Of a stretch of DNA of 64,000 bases, positions 35,349 through 47,130 are shown one piece after another (the first letter of the stretch is position 1; every line of letters starts with the position of its first letter). The stretch spans positions 46,333,088 through 46,397,087 of the forward strand of contig CM038040.1 of the NCBI GenBank assembly GCA_021397845.1, written 5' to 3'. A model generated the notes under the pieces. The model did no database searches. It saw nothing but the letters and a program-made list of their open reading frames with translations, and was not told the origin of the DNA. The position numbers were made by a program, and so were the translations under genes. Origin of the DNA: Areca catechu. Its lineage: Eukaryota; Streptophyta; Magnoliopsida; Arecales; Arecaceae.

Positions 35349-36090
35349 TGATGAGATACTAAATTTTGGCAATCTTTTTCCATCTAACATGGATTTCAAA
35401 TATTAATCCTGAATTTAATCAAATGAATCATGAATTTTAGCTATCTTTTCCTATCTGATGGGACTCCGGGGATTAACCCTTAATTTAATCAAATGAGCCA
35501 TGAATATTTACAGTCTCTTCTTATCTGACATGGGCTCTAGTGATTAACTCTAAATTTAATCGAATGAGCCATCGCATCCTTTCTCGAACTCGTACCAAAT
35601 ATATATGAGATAAGGTCCTATCTTATTCGACTACCACCTTAGCAATATTATTAGGATTTATTATAAAAATTATAAAAATGAAAGTGAATTTTACAAAATA
35701 AAGAGCTCCTATAACTATCATATCAAAAGAGATCTGGTGCAACTATTCTCAAACGCTCCCATTCCATCAAAATATATTCGATGAGATACAAAATTTTGAC
35801 AATCTCTTCCCATCCGACACAGGCTCCAGGGATTAATCCTGAATTTAATCAAGTGAATCATGAATTTTAGCTGTCTCTCCTCATCCGATGCGGGCTCTAG
35901 GGATTAATCCTGAATTTAATCAAGTGAGCCATGAATTTTGACGATCTCTCCCCATCTGACACGGGCTCCAGGGATTAACTCTAAATTTAATCGAGTGAGC
36001 TATGGCATCTTTTTTCGAACTCGTACCAAATAGATATGAGATAAAGTCCTGTCTATCTAGACTACTGTCTTAGCAATATTATTAAGATTT
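35349..36090. repeat. Duplicated 312-base block with inner 73-base repeats
   Basis: Copies at 35349-35660 and 35777-36090 run in parallel, from GATGAGATAC through GAACTCGTACCAAATA to TTAGCAATATTATTA. Each begins with about three tandem sub-units containing GGGATTAATCCTGAATTTAAT and a following GAGCCATGAAT. Element 2 is inserted exactly at the end of the second copy. The source family is unknown; it could be an older LTR or a satellite-like unit. Confidence 0.8.
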
Positions 36091-37101
36091 TGTTATACCC
36101 GACCGGCTCACCACCAAATCGGACTGCCACCCTTACTAAGGTCCGACCAGACCGCTCTTCTGAAGTTTCGACGGACTCTCTCCTTCGGAAGTCCGACACA
36201 CTAGAGTAGATGTCCGAATGACCCACTTCTGCTGACATCCGGTCCACCTGCTCCTGCTGAAGCTCCGACAGATGCTCTCCTTCGGAAGTCTGATCCACTG
36301 GAGTAGAGGTCCAAATGATCCACTTCTACTAAGATCCGGCCCACTGCTCTCCTTCGGGAGTCTGACTCACTGGAGTAGATTTTCGAATGACCCACTTCTG
36401 CTGAGGTCCGGTCCACCTGCTCTTGCTGAAGCTCCGATGGATACTCTCCTTCGGAAGTCCGACCCACTGGAGTAGAGGTCCGAATAACCCACTTCTACTG
36501 GGGTCCGGCCCACCGCTCTCCTTCGGAAGTCCGACTCACTGGAGTAGATGTTCGAATGACCCACTTCTGCTGAGGTCCGGTCCACCTACTTCTGCTAAAG
36601 CTCCGACGGATGCTCTCATTCGGAGGTCCGACTGGCCCTCCCCAGCCGAGGTCCGACCAATTCACTTCAAGGATCCAGAAAACTCCAGAAGCCTCTTCCA
36701 GCTGGTACCAGAATTCTGTTACAACAAAATTCTACCATATCAGCACCACTACTCCACTATTCCCACGATGTTGCCCTATCTCGGTGCCACGTAGCCACTC
36801 TCCAGATTCTCCTAGGAATAAATCAATCTTTCTCGGCTTCTCCCCTAACGAATTTTGGACTGTTTCGCGCCTATATAAGGTAACCAGTGGACCTCGTTTT
36901 GAGCTAAGTACACTCTTCCTTCTCCATACGTTGTCTCTTCGATTCCTCCATTCTGTTGAACTCAAGCTCCCGCTGAATTAAGCATCGGAGTGTCCCTCGT
37001 CGGAACACCACCAACCCTTGGGGACTTTGTTGTAGGTGACCCGGGTGAACAGCGCTCTAGCCCAGCCGTCCGACCCCGGTTCGGGAAAAGTTGCAGCAAC
37101 A
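36091..37101 (+). repeat. 5' LTR of element 2
   Basis: 1011 bases starting TGTTATACCCGACCGGCTCA and ending GCAGCAACA. It carries several diverged copies of the 72-base LTR unit (36185-36620; core CACTGGAGTAGAGGTCC), some with an inserted CTGCTCCTGCTGAAGCTCCG segment. The TATATAA box lies at 36872-36878. Confidence 0.9.
36872..36878 (+). promoter_or_regulatory. TATA box of the element 2 LTR promoter
   Basis: CGCCTATATAAGGTAACC, in the same relative place as in both LTRs of element 1. Confidence 0.6.
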
Positions 37102-37104
37102 GAT

Positions 37105-37120
37105 TGGCGCTAGAGGAAGG
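37105..37120 (+). other. Primer binding site region of element 2
   Basis: TGGCGCTAGAGGAAGG, identical to element 1 and three bases after the LTR end. The tRNA primer was not identified. Confidence 0.55.
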
Positions 37121-37166
37121 GCTCACACCTTCTCTAAAAGGAGGAATCCATCCACTCAGTCAAGCA

Positions 37167-38620
37167 ATGGCTAAGGGAAGAGCTCAGAACACCTCCGCCA
37201 GAAAAGGTCACTTCTTGTCAAGGTCCGAAGGACCTCCCAGGAAGAATGATGCCACTAACGCCGCTGAACCCACTATTGTTATGGGACTTTAGCAATTCCA
37301 GACGCTGCTGAACCGCATAGATACACTTACTACTGCGGTTCAGCATCTTCAGGAGGCGGCTAACAACCGGCAGCAGTCGCCTGCTGCATCTTGCATCCAC
37401 CATCAACCTGTGACTGAGGGAAGCCGACGGCAGGAAGTCCCTCGACCTTTCTCTCACGTTGCTCCGGAGCCCCGAAGGTCCTTGGAGGCTCGTGCTGACA
37501 GCAAGAGGGTGAGGTCCGTCTCACCCTCCTTCGTCGACTCTGTCCCTGTTGGTGCCCGGCACCTTGATGAAGTCCCGAGAGACTACACCAGCAAGATATT
37601 GCGCATGGAGGAGCACATTGCTGAAATCGTTAATCAGCAGAAAGATGAAGGGGGGCAGGTGTACGACTCCCGCCCACCTTTTTTCGATGAGATCATGGGG
37701 GAGACGATTCTCCATCACTTCAAAATCCCACAGGTGGACCCCTACGATGGCACCACCGACTCACTGGACCATCTGGGCACCTACAAGGCCCACATGATGG
37801 TACAGGGCACCTCCGACACCCTCCACTGCATTGCCTTTCCTGCTACCCTCAAGAAGGCTGCTCGGATGTAGTTCTCCATCATCTGGCCAGGTATGATCTA
37901 CTCTTTCCCTTAGCTCGAAAACCTTTTTTTTTCCTATTTCAGGACTTGCAGTTGGATCCCAAGGAACATCGACTGCCTCTTTCTCGTGCTGCAAAAAGAG
38001 GGAGAGACCCTCCGGGACTACATGGCCTATTTCAACTCAACGGCCATGGAGGTCCCGGATCTGAACGAGAATGTAGCTATGTCGGCCTTCAAAAGGGGGC
38101 TGCGCTCGTCCAGGCTCACTTTCTCCTTGGACAAGAAATTTTCGACGAGCTACTCCGAGTTGCTGGCCAGGGCCCAGAAGTATGCCCTGGCAGAAGAGCA
38201 AGCAGCGAGCCGATGCCAGGCTGAAGGGAGGTTGGCTCCTAAGAAGAAGAGTGACAAGGCTCCCGAAGTTCGACCTCCCAGCGATGGCAACCGGTCGACC
38301 CAACACCACAGTCCAAAGCCGAAGGACTTTCCCAGGAGGTTCGAAACCTATGCGCCCCTATCCCTTCTGAGGGAGAAGATCCTCCTAGAAATTGAGAACG
38401 AGACCTTCTTGCAAAGGCCTCGTCCGATGAGGGGCCCCTCCGCATCCAGAAACAGAGACAAATACTACCGGTTCCATCGGGACCACGGGCACAACACTGA
38501 AGAGTGCCTCTAGCTGAAGGACGCCATTGAAGACCTCATCATGAGGGGGTACCTGCACAAATACGTCCGACCCTGCAGGGATCAGGCCGAAGCCTCAACT
38601 GCCAGAGACCCTCCAGAGGA
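37167..38620 (+). pseudogene. gag: gag of element 2
   Basis: Starts at ATG 37167 (MAKGRAQNTS). The retrotransposon gag core covers about 37690-38200, with DPYDGTTDSLDHLGTYKAHM and then GETLRDYMAYFN and FKRGLRSSRLTFSLDKKF. A disturbed stretch at 37868-37990 has stops and a frame change. Near 38470 the nucleic-acid-binding knuckle reads YRFHRDHGHNTEEC; the first cysteine is replaced by tyrosine compared with element 3. A TAG follows at 38511. As structural protein it would package element RNA, but this copy is broken by several stops. Confidence 0.85.
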
Positions 38621-38639
38621 GACAGAGCTACCCAACCAG

Positions 38640-39220
38640 CATCCGACCGATGGGAATGTCGGTATGCTACATTGGCAGTTCGACTGGATATATGAAGAGG
38701 ACCCAAACATTGCCAAAAGGTCAAGGGGTTCCAATGCAATCACCTTCTCCGACGAAGACCTCCTGGAATCGCATGTTTCTGAAAATGATCCTGTAGTCGT
38801 GTCGGCAGTAATTGCCTACTATGATGTAAAAAGGATTTTTATAGATAATGGAAGCTCCACATAGGTATTATTGTATGATGCTTTTGTAAGAATGAACCTG
38901 TCCAGGTCAAGACTGCAAGAATCCCCTATACCGCTGATGGGTTTCGGGGGAAACTCTGTCGGAGTTGAAGGGGAAATAACCCTACATGTGACGATTGGGA
39001 CGGAGCCCTTTCAGAAAACTCTCCCTATCAACTTTGTGGTCATACGTACGACCTCGGCTTACAATGCCATTTTGGGCTGACCAGCCGTCAACAAGTTTCG
39101 GGCCATCGTCTCCACCTACCATCTGTTGGCGAAGTTTTCGACCAAGAATGGGGTCGAAGTTATGAGGGGAGATCGCTGGATGGCTAGGCAGCGCCTAACT
39201 ATTCAAGACCGATAGTCGGA
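38640..39220 (+). pseudogene. pro: Aspartic protease domain of element 2
   Basis: The active-site region reads IDNGSST near 38845, the D-x-G-S form used by plant gypsy proteases, followed by a TAG at 38863-38865. The flap and second half include GFGGNSVGVEGEI and TTSAYNAILG, again followed by a stop (TGA) at 39078-39080. The enzyme would cleave the Gag-Pol precursor. It is interrupted at least twice here. Confidence 0.8.
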
Positions 39221-39229
39221 TGGCCGTCC

Positions 39230-42200
39230 TACTTTAGAATAGCTTGACCCAAGGACCGAAGCCGACAGCCACGGTCAACCAAATGAAAAAATCATATTTA
39301 TTCCCCTTTGAGAGGACAACCCTACCAAAGTCCTCCAAATTGGAAGCACCCTCAGCGAGGATGTTAAGTTGAAACTGATCGACTTCATGAGGAATAATGC
39401 CGACATCTTTGCTTGGTCAGCATCGGACATGCCGGGCATTCCATATGATATCATCACTCACCAACTTAAGGTGGATCTGAACTACAAGCTTGTCCGACAG
39501 AAAAAGAGGAGCTTCGCTGCCAAAAGACAGAGGGCTATTGACGAAGAAGTAAAGAAGCTCTCTGATGCTGGCTTCATCAGGGAAGCCCATTACCCTGAAT
39601 GGCTGGCAAATGTCATAATAGTGAAAATAGCTAATGGGAAGTGGAGGATCTATTTGGACTACACGGATCTCAACAAGGCTTGTCCGAAGGATAGCTTTTC
39701 CATGCCGAAGATTGATCAGCTGGTGGATGCCACAACTGGCCATCAGCTTCTAAGCTTCATGGATGCCTTCTCTGGCTACAACCAGATCATGATGCACTCG
39801 GAGGATGAGGAGAAGATGGCCTTTGTCACTGATAAAGGTTTGTACTGTTACAGGATGATGCCCTTCAACCTGAAGAACGCCGGTACCACTTTCCAAAGAC
39901 TGATCAACCGGGTCTTCGAAGGGCAGCTCAGGAGAAACATGGAGGCATATGTAGATGATATGATAGTCAAGAGCCTACATAGAGCCGACCACATCAAGGA
40001 CTTTGAGGAATCCTTTGACGCACTGAGACACCATCGGATGAAGCTGAATCCTGCTAAGTATACTTTTGGGGTGACTTCTGTAAAGTTCCTCGGCTTCTTG
40101 GTCACACAAAGAGGAATTGAAGTCAATCCTGACAAGATCAGAGCTGTCATTAAGATGGGACATCTGACCAACAAGAAGCAGGTGCAAGAGCTTACGGGCC
40201 GGATAGCTTCTCTCAGTCGTTTCATCTCCCAGTCGATTGAGAAGTCCCTGCCATTTTCCAAGACCTTGCACCGGTCGGAACGCTTCCACTGGACCAACGA
40301 GTGTCGGTCAGCTTTTGAAGCCCTGAAGGACTATCTGAAGAACCCTCCGTTGTTGGCCAAGTCGACGGAGGGGGAGCCTTTGTATCTCTACCTGTCGACA
40401 TCGGACGAGGCGGTTAGCTCCATCCTCGTGCAAGTGGGAGAAGATGGTCAACAGAAACCTGTCTATAACATTAGTAATGTTTTCCATGATGCCGAAACAA
40501 AGTACCCTAGAATGAAGAAACTCATCTATTCCTTAGTCATAGCAGCCAAACGACTCTGATCTTACTTCTAGGCACATCCGATCGCCGGGCTGACTGACCA
40601 ACCCCTCAAGGCAATCCTTCAAAGCCCAGACACCTCCGGTCGGCTCACCAAGTGGGCCATCAAACTTGGTGAGTTTGACATCTCCTTCCAATCTCGATCG
40701 ACTTTGAAAGCTCAAGTAATTACTGACTTCATTGTAGAATGTACCTGGAAGTAGGGAGCACCCTCTCAAACGGTCGAAGCACCTGAAGTCGACACCATCG
40801 ACAAAGCTGAGCCCGCTTGGACCTTTCATGTGGACGGAGCGTCCAACCTGGCTAACTGCGGGGCCGGCCTGATTCTAGCTAACCCTGATGAAGAAAGCTT
40901 GGAGTATGCTTTGCACTTTTCATTTTCAGGTATCAAACAATTAAGCGGAGCACGAAGCCCTTCTCACAGGACTGAGAATTGTCGATGAACTGGGCATCGA
41001 CCGAATCAGGGCCTTCTTCAACTCTCAGCTGGTGGTGAATCAGGTGAAGGACGAATTCGAAGCAAGAGATCCGACACTGGCCAAGTACTTAAACAAGGTA
41101 CAAAGCCTCGTATTTCAGCTTAAATTCTTCGAAATTCTCCATATACCTCGACTGCAGAACTCTCGGGCGGATGCTTTGTCGTGATTGGCTATGACCATCA
41201 CCAATAACTTCGACTTAACTTTTGTGGAGCATCTACAGCGTCCAAGTATTGTTGAAGAGCCGATCGAGGTCCACCAAGTTGAACAGGAAGCTTCATGGAT
41301 GGACCCAATTCTTACGTTCCTGGTCAAAGGGACTCTCCCGAAAGATCCGAACAAAGCCAAGTGTGTCCGAACAAAGCCAAGCATGTACGCTGGACGGTTT
41401 CTAAGTATGTCGTCATTGACGGCGTCCTCTACAAGCGATCATTCTCACAGTTGCTGCTGAAGTGCTTGGGTCGACTGATGCAAACTATACACACAGAGAA
41501 GTACATGAAGGCATCTGCGGCGACCACCTTGGAGAAAGATCCCTGGCTTACAAAATCATCCGACATGGATATTATTGGCCTACAATTCAGAAAGACACGT
41601 CGGACTTCGTCCGAAGGTACGACGTGTGTCAAAGGTACTTCAATATCCAAAGAAGGCATGCTAGCCAGCTAACTCCGCTCACTGCACCTTGACCATTTGC
41701 ATAGTGGGGGATGGATATCCTAGGACCCTTCCCTCCAGCATCCGGTCAACGAAAATTCCTTATTGTGGCCATTGATTACTTCACCAAGTGGGTGGAGGCT
41801 GAACCGCTGGCACAGATTACATAAGCCAAGGTAGAAAACTTTGTCCGGAACTGCATCATATTCCGATTTGGCATTCCACAGACAATCATCACCGACAATG
41901 GAAGGCAGTTCGACAATCCAAAATTCTGGGACTTCAGCCAGCAATATCACATCTCTTATCGGCTCACATCAATCGGCCATCCCCAGTCCAACGGAAAAGC
42001 CGAAGTCACAAATCGGACAATCCTACATGGACTGAAGACACAACTGAATGATGCCAAAGGACTTTGGACATAAGAACTTCACTCAGTGCTCTAGGCTTAT
42101 CGGACGACCACCCGAACGGCGACCAGGGAGACTCCATTCAATCTGACCTACGGGAGTGAGGCAGTCATCCCTGTGGAAGTCTCTTTGCAATCCTTGTGGA

Positions 42201-42547
42201 TTGATCACTTCACCGAACCGACCAACTCAGAGCAACGAAGGGCTAACATAGATTTACTTGAAGAAACCAGGCTCCGGACAAGCTTGAAGATGGCAACCTA
42301 CCGTCAAAAGATGGTCAGATATTATAACTCACGGGTCAAGGCATGAACTTTCCGGGTCGGAGATCTGGTCCTGTGGAGGACGAAGATTTCAAGACCGACC
42401 GAGCAAGAAAAACTCCCCCCCAATTGGGAAGGCCCTTATTGAGTCGTTGAAGTAATTCGAGCCGGAACCTATCGACTCGAGCATTTGGACGGACGGCAAG
42501 TGGCATGTCCGTAGAATGTATACAACATTCACAAGTATTATCAATAA
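39230..42547 (+). pseudogene. pol: pol of element 2 (RT, RNase H x2, integrase)
   Basis: The longest open part, 39369-40559 (396 codons), covers RT with WRIYLDYTDLNKA, FMDAFSGYNQI and an intact YVDDMIVKS near 39950, then the thumb and the degenerate gypsy RNase H. A TGA at 40557-40559 interrupts it. The second RNase H starts near 40815 (HVDGASNLANCG), then shifts frame near 40940. The integrase follows: the zinc-finger part near 41510-41640, MDILGPF near 41710, TDNGRQFDN near 41890 and a basic C-terminal tail. Stops interrupt it at several sites, including 41690 and 41821. The likely original terminator is TAA at 42545-42547. Confidence 0.88.
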
Positions 42548-42574
42548 AGTCTACAACTTCTTCTATGAAGCACT

Positions 42575-43095
42575 TCCAAAAACTCGACTCCGGTCGGCAA
42601 AGGCTCTAGGATAGCCCACCTCCGAAAGTCTGACTCCGGTCGGCAAAGGCTTTAGGGCAGCCCACCTCTAAAAGTCTGACTCCAGTCGGCAAAGGCTCTA
42701 GGGCAGCCCACTTTCGAAAGTCTGACTCCGGTCGGCAGAGGCTCTAGGGTAGCCCACTTCCGAAAGTCCGACTCCGGTCAGCAGCCCACTTCCAAAAGTC
42801 CGACTCCGGTTGGCAGAGGCTCTAGGGCAGCCCACTTTCGAAAGTCCGACTTCAGTCAGCAAAGGCTTTAGGGTAGCCCGCTTCCGAAAGTCCGACTCCG
42901 GCAGGTAGATGCTCTAAGGCAGCCCATTTCTGAAAGTCCGACTCCGGTCGATAAAGGCTCTAGGGTAGCCCATTTTCGATAGTCCGACTCTGGTCAGCAG
43001 AGGCTCTAGGGCAACCCACTTTCGAAAGTCCGACTCCGATCGGCAGAGGCTCTAAGGCAGCCCACTTCTGAAAGTCCGACTCCGATCGGCAGCAG
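42575..43095 (+). repeat. 46-base tandem array with hairpin core, element 2
   Basis: About 12 copies of GTCCGACTCCGGTCGGCAGA followed by GGCTCTAGGGCAGCCCACTT, with one copy near 42779 shortened by about 15 bases. CCGAC-TCCG-GTCGG can form a five-pair hairpin. It is the same family as 13461-13775 in element 1, and in both elements it begins about 25 bases past the pol stop. Confidence 0.9.
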
Positions 43096-43096
43096 C

Positions 43097-43480
43097 TTCA
43101 AAGCGATCCACATAGAGATCCAGCTCCGGGTTCGGACGAGCCGACGGACCAACACTTGGAAAAAATTTCTAAATGTCTTAGTCCGGACTAAGCTACTGTC
43201 CGACAGCTATCCTAGTAGTCTTCGAGTTCGGACAAGCCGGCGAACCAATGCTTGAGAAAAATTTCTAAGTATCCTGGTTCGGACTGAGCTACTGTCCGGT
43301 AGCTACCTCAGCAATCTTCGAGTTCGGACGAGCCGACGAACCAACACTTAGAAAAACATTTCTAAGTGTCTTGATTCGAACCGAGCTGTTGCCCAACATC
43401 TACTTCAGAAGGTCCGGCCGCACATTCAGATAAGCTGACGGACCCACACTTAGAAAAATTTCTAAGCTACTGGTCTTGGA
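43097..43480 (+). repeat. About 97-base tandem array, element 2
   Basis: Four copies, each with GTTCGGACGAGCCGACG, a CCAACACTTGGAAAAATTTC-type segment and GAGCTACTGTCC. Homologous to the 99-base array of element 1 but diverged. Confidence 0.8.
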
Positions 43481-43691
43481 TCAAGCTACTATTTAACTAC
43501 TTCTTACGGTCCTACCTAGCTGACCGGCGATACTTAGAAACATTTTTAAAGAAAAGAGCTTCGGTCGATCCGAACAACCGCATGCACACTAAGACACATA
43601 CATGTGAAAGTATGACAAGAAGTTCTATTATATTATAAAGGTAGTTCTTTACAAAAAGGGGAGGTCAGACCTTTACAAACAACCTAGGTCT

Positions 43692-45849
43692 GACCCACTG
43701 AAGATACATTGGTGACTCCGGCTTTGGCCTCATCCGGTACAACCGAAGCATCCACTAGAAAACCTGCCACTTCCACATCAGCTCCGACTTAGGCATCAGG
43801 TCCGGCTCCCTCCGCCTTGTCTTCAATTTGGGCTGCGGCCCCTCCGTCAGTTGGACCCGTCTCTTCTTCGACAACCTCTTCTTCTGCCTGCTTCGACAGC
43901 TGTACAGAGAAAAGGTCGAGCTCCGAGAATGCAGCGTTGACCTTCTCTAGGCATTCTTCGTACCCAAAGTCAAAGCTGTATGAGCCAGCCTCATTCATCT
44001 CTGCCTTGAAGTGTTTTGAGGTCTTATATTTCTTTACGACCGCTTCGGCCACCGTCTTCATCAGCTCTTGGGTTTTCTTTAGCAACCCCTTATATCTTTC
44101 GGCCTCAGCCTGATGGCCCCTTGAGCGCCTCTCGGACTCAAACAGGTGTGCCCTCTTCGGCTACCCGGTGAGCCAGGGACTTCACCCTCTGCCTCTTGTT
44201 CTTCAGCTTGACATCCCGGTCATCCCGCTGAGCTAGCAAGTCTACAATCTAATTCTTTTGAGCCTCTGCCTCGGCTCGCATGGCAGAGTGCTCTTCTTTG
44301 GCTGCACGTAGGACGGACCACTCCATCCTGGCAACCATCAACACCAATTCTGCGGCGTCCCTCACCGCCTCAGCTACCTCAGCTCTCTGGGTCGAGTTCT
44401 CTTTCGGATCCAGCAGCTCGCCCAGGCCATCATCCATCAGCAGCACATCTTGAAAGAGCTGCAAATGGCAAAATGAAGTTATTGTCTTGTAGGCCAAGGC
44501 TAAGAGATCGGATGCGGATTACTTACCCCCATCATGTTGTGGAAGGAACTCCTTGCGGCCTCGTTTACCGACCGCCTATCTACGTCCATGACGATCCTTC
44601 TGAGCAGGCCTTTGACCCACTCGGCATCATGGATGTCACGCCATTTCTGATGCTCTCCATCATCGGCTCCGCTGGCCTCCCCCCTGTCGGTTGCTTGTCC
44701 TTCGACCACTATTTCCACTTTGACCTCGAGGGAGACCTCTTCGGTCAGCTCAATGTGGGATGAGAATGGGGCTGTCTCTGGATCGGCTGGGGATGATCGG
44801 TCTCCTCCCGTCTGGGCATCCGACTGCTTGAACTAAGATGAATGCTCCACCATCTTCACCGCTAGGTGCTCCGACAATGGCACGTCATCGGCATCGGACT
44901 CTATCGATGCGATGGTGGCGGTCTGTTCCTTCACCCATTGCTTTGCTAGCCTCTCGGACTTCGGTTCCTCTGTCTGCTGCCTCTTCGATTTTTGGGTCGC
45001 CGGCTCAGTAGTCTGGACACCCCTTCTCTCGATCGCTAGCACTGATACGGTCGCTCGGTCTGGCTTCATTTTGCCACCTGCCGGAAAGCATTGGTAGGGT
45101 TAGCTATAATATTGAGGCCGACAGAGGAAGAAGAAGGAGTTCGATGGAGACATCTATCCTACCCAGCTGATGATGTTGGCTGATCCCAGCCCGATGGAGA
45201 CTCTCCTCTCGGAGCAAGAAGGGCACAAATGCCGGGTCCTCATCACTCAACTTATTGAAGTCGGCCTCATCGGCCTTCAATACCTTCCTTCCATTCACGG
45301 CCTTCGGCCTGGGCTCCCTCCACATTGGCTCGAAGCCCCAAGGGTCTAAGCTATCTACAAAGAAATACCGGGACTTCCATCCGTAAATGGTCGACGGAAA
45401 CCCCCTAGTATCTTCCGGCTAGGGCGAGGACTGAACATCCACCACTCCTGGCTTCGAAAGTCTTGTTTTAGAAGGAAAAAATTGGAGAAGAGGGATAGCC
45501 TTGGCTCGACTCCGGCCCCCAAACAGAGGACCAAGAAGCCATGGATGGCCCAAATACTATTCGGGGTTAGCTGTGAGGGAGTGATTCTATAGGAATTGAA
45601 GACCTGAATAAAGAGACTATGAAGCGGGAACCGAAGGCCGGCTTTAAGGTGGTCTTCGTACAGGAAAAGGGCTCCTAAGTTCAACCCGTTCACCCTTCCC
45701 TTCCTACTAGGAACGGTCAGATGCAGTGTGGGCGGTATGTTGTAGATAACCCTAAGACTCTCTACTCTCTCTCTGGTCATCCCAGATGGGATATCATAGG
45801 GACGTGGTTCCTTATTCCCGCGGGCCGAGCTCCGACTACCAGAGGCCAT
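43692..45849 (-). pseudogene. Antisense three-exon gene of element 2
   Basis: Exon 1 is 45849-45163, exon 2 45077-44527, exon 3 44458 to about 43692; GT-AG borders lie at exactly the positions homologous to element 1, with the same phases for exon 2. The exon 1 frame is open from MASGSRSSARG through NSIWAIHGFLVLC, where element 1 has a stop instead of the W. A single-base shift near 45410 then moves the rest. Exon 2 starts KMKPDRATVS. Exon 3 is charged and coiled-coil-like, with stops and a frameshift near 44140-44250. The N-terminal region fits the putative gypsy type transposon family (Transposase_28). Function unknown. Confidence 0.78.
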
Positions 45850-46464
45850 TCTAATGGAAGCTACAGAGGGAAGAGAGGACGGGTGCAGAACTAACATGGT
45901 GTTCTGATTTCCTAATGGAGTGAGAGCGGCAGGGAAGAGTGATTCTTTCTCCGCGAACACAAATGCAGCGGAAGGCTCCCTTCGGGCCTCCTTCCCCTCC
46001 TTTTATAGGCGCCGAGGGGCCGCTTCCCAATGCCCCTTGAGCGCCGTGATCCAACGGCAGACGACACGACTTCCCGATTCGACAGGGAAGCCGAGGGGAC
46101 GCACCGGATCATGTCTCATCGCGATCTATATGACCGCCCCCCAATGGCAAATGGGTTGCTCCGGACACTGCGCCAACCGCTCGGATCTTGCCACGTCGTC
46201 CACGTCGCGTCAGGAGCTCGACGGGCAGACGTTTCGGGCTGACAGCCCATCATTGCACCATACCAGCATTAATTGCTTCTCCTACCACCATCAGTACGGT
46301 GCTGACACCTGTCCGAGACAGAAATTCGGAGCGGAAGACGGCCGGTCGCAGCCCGGCAGATCAGATTCGTAATCATCTCATGGAATGGCGCACTAATTGC
46401 CAATTAATGCTCTCGTCCTTCGAGATTGCAGAACTGCTCGAAGGCCAAAAATAAGGGAAGCAAC

Positions 46465-46567
46465 TGTTATACCCGACCGGTTCACTATCAAATCGGACCG
46501 CCACTCTTACTAAGGTCTGACCGGACCGCTCTTCTGAAGCTCCGATGGACTCTCTCCTTCGGAAGTC
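46465..46567 (+). repeat. 3' LTR remnant of element 2
   Basis: TGTTATACCCGACCGG at 46465 follows a polypurine stretch (AAATAAGGGAAGCAAC, 46449-46464). It matches the 5' LTR for about 103 bases, then breaks off into unrelated sequence. Confidence 0.88.
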
Positions 46568-46576
46568 AAGACACAG

Positions 46577-46780
46577 GTGGTTGACATCATCTGCTTTTTA
46601 AAGTGGAGGAATTGGATGGTTATGGAGGATTCAGGCTGGCAACCCCTTTTAAAGGAGGAACCTTTAGGCGTGATGGTATTGGACGAGATAGAGTATGAAG
46701 TGCATAACATTGAAGGTTCAATTGGATCATCTTTTGTGGGCTCCAATCATGTTGGTGCAAAAATTTATATTCAGCATTAG
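46577..46780 (+). CDS. Unrecognised 67-codon open frame at the element 2 breakpoint
   Basis: The frame is open from within the LTR junction (about 46568) and begins at an ATG at 46577: MVDIICFLKWRNWMVMEDSG, ending KIYIQH. The composition looks protein-like (mixed hydrophobic, several W and E) and does not come from the LTR. No family is recognised. It could be part of an exon of a host gene or a captured fragment, left or exposed by the event that removed the rest of the LTR. There is no clear promoter or splice acceptor. Confidence 0.25.
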   Translation: MVDIICFLKWRNWMVMEDSGWQPLLKEEPLGVMVLDEIEYEVHNIEGSIGSSFVGSNHVGAKIYIQH

Positions 46781-46950
46781 GGTCATTTGGTTTCTGGAAC
46801 CATATCAGATGTGAACCTTACAGTCCTTCGATTGTCCTTCAAAACCTTCTTATGCTTTTATAGGCAATTTTTTAATTTTTGGATGAAGTGAATGGAAAGG
46901 TTCCAGATGGTCTTAAGTTGATGCATCTGTACTTTCCCTATAGTGCAACA

Positions 46951-47130
46951 GGAAGAAAGTGAGTTATTTTACATAATTCAAATTATGATAATAACTATGT
47001 GTAATTAAATTGGACAGATATCAATCTAATGTGGTAACCCGAAGAAGGAAGTTGTTTTGCATCATTCAAATGATGATAATAATTATGTGCAATTAAATTA
47101 GATATATCAATCTAATATTATAGAATCTCC
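46951..47130. repeat. Two-copy tandem repeat, about 88 bases
   Basis: Both copies share GATAATAA(C/T)TATGTG(T/C)AATTAAATT and ATATCAATCTAAT in order. No coding content. Confidence 0.75.

Larger units (their letters stand above)
36091..46567 (+). mobile_element. Ty3/gypsy Tat-lineage LTR retrotransposon, element 2 (3' truncated)
   Basis: Close relative of element 1 with the same order: 5' LTR (36091-37101), primer site, fuller gag, protease, RT, two RNase H domains, integrase to 42547, two tandem arrays, an antisense gene (45849 to about 43692), then the start of a 3' LTR at 46465. The 3' LTR matches only up to 46567 (ending CTTCGGAAGTC) and is followed by unrelated DNA, so the right end and right target duplication are lost. 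The left flank is GATTT. Several in-frame stops occur in gag and pol, but RT keeps YVDD. This copy preserves the gag/protease portion that element 1 has lost. Confidence 0.93.

Noticed and set aside
37880..37945. Possible intron in gag of element 2 (GTATGATC ... TATTTCAG)
   Set aside because: The homologous stretch in element 3 (about 49330-49400) reads as ordinary gag coding sequence, and the element 2 segment translates to matching gag residues once its stops and frame changes are considered.
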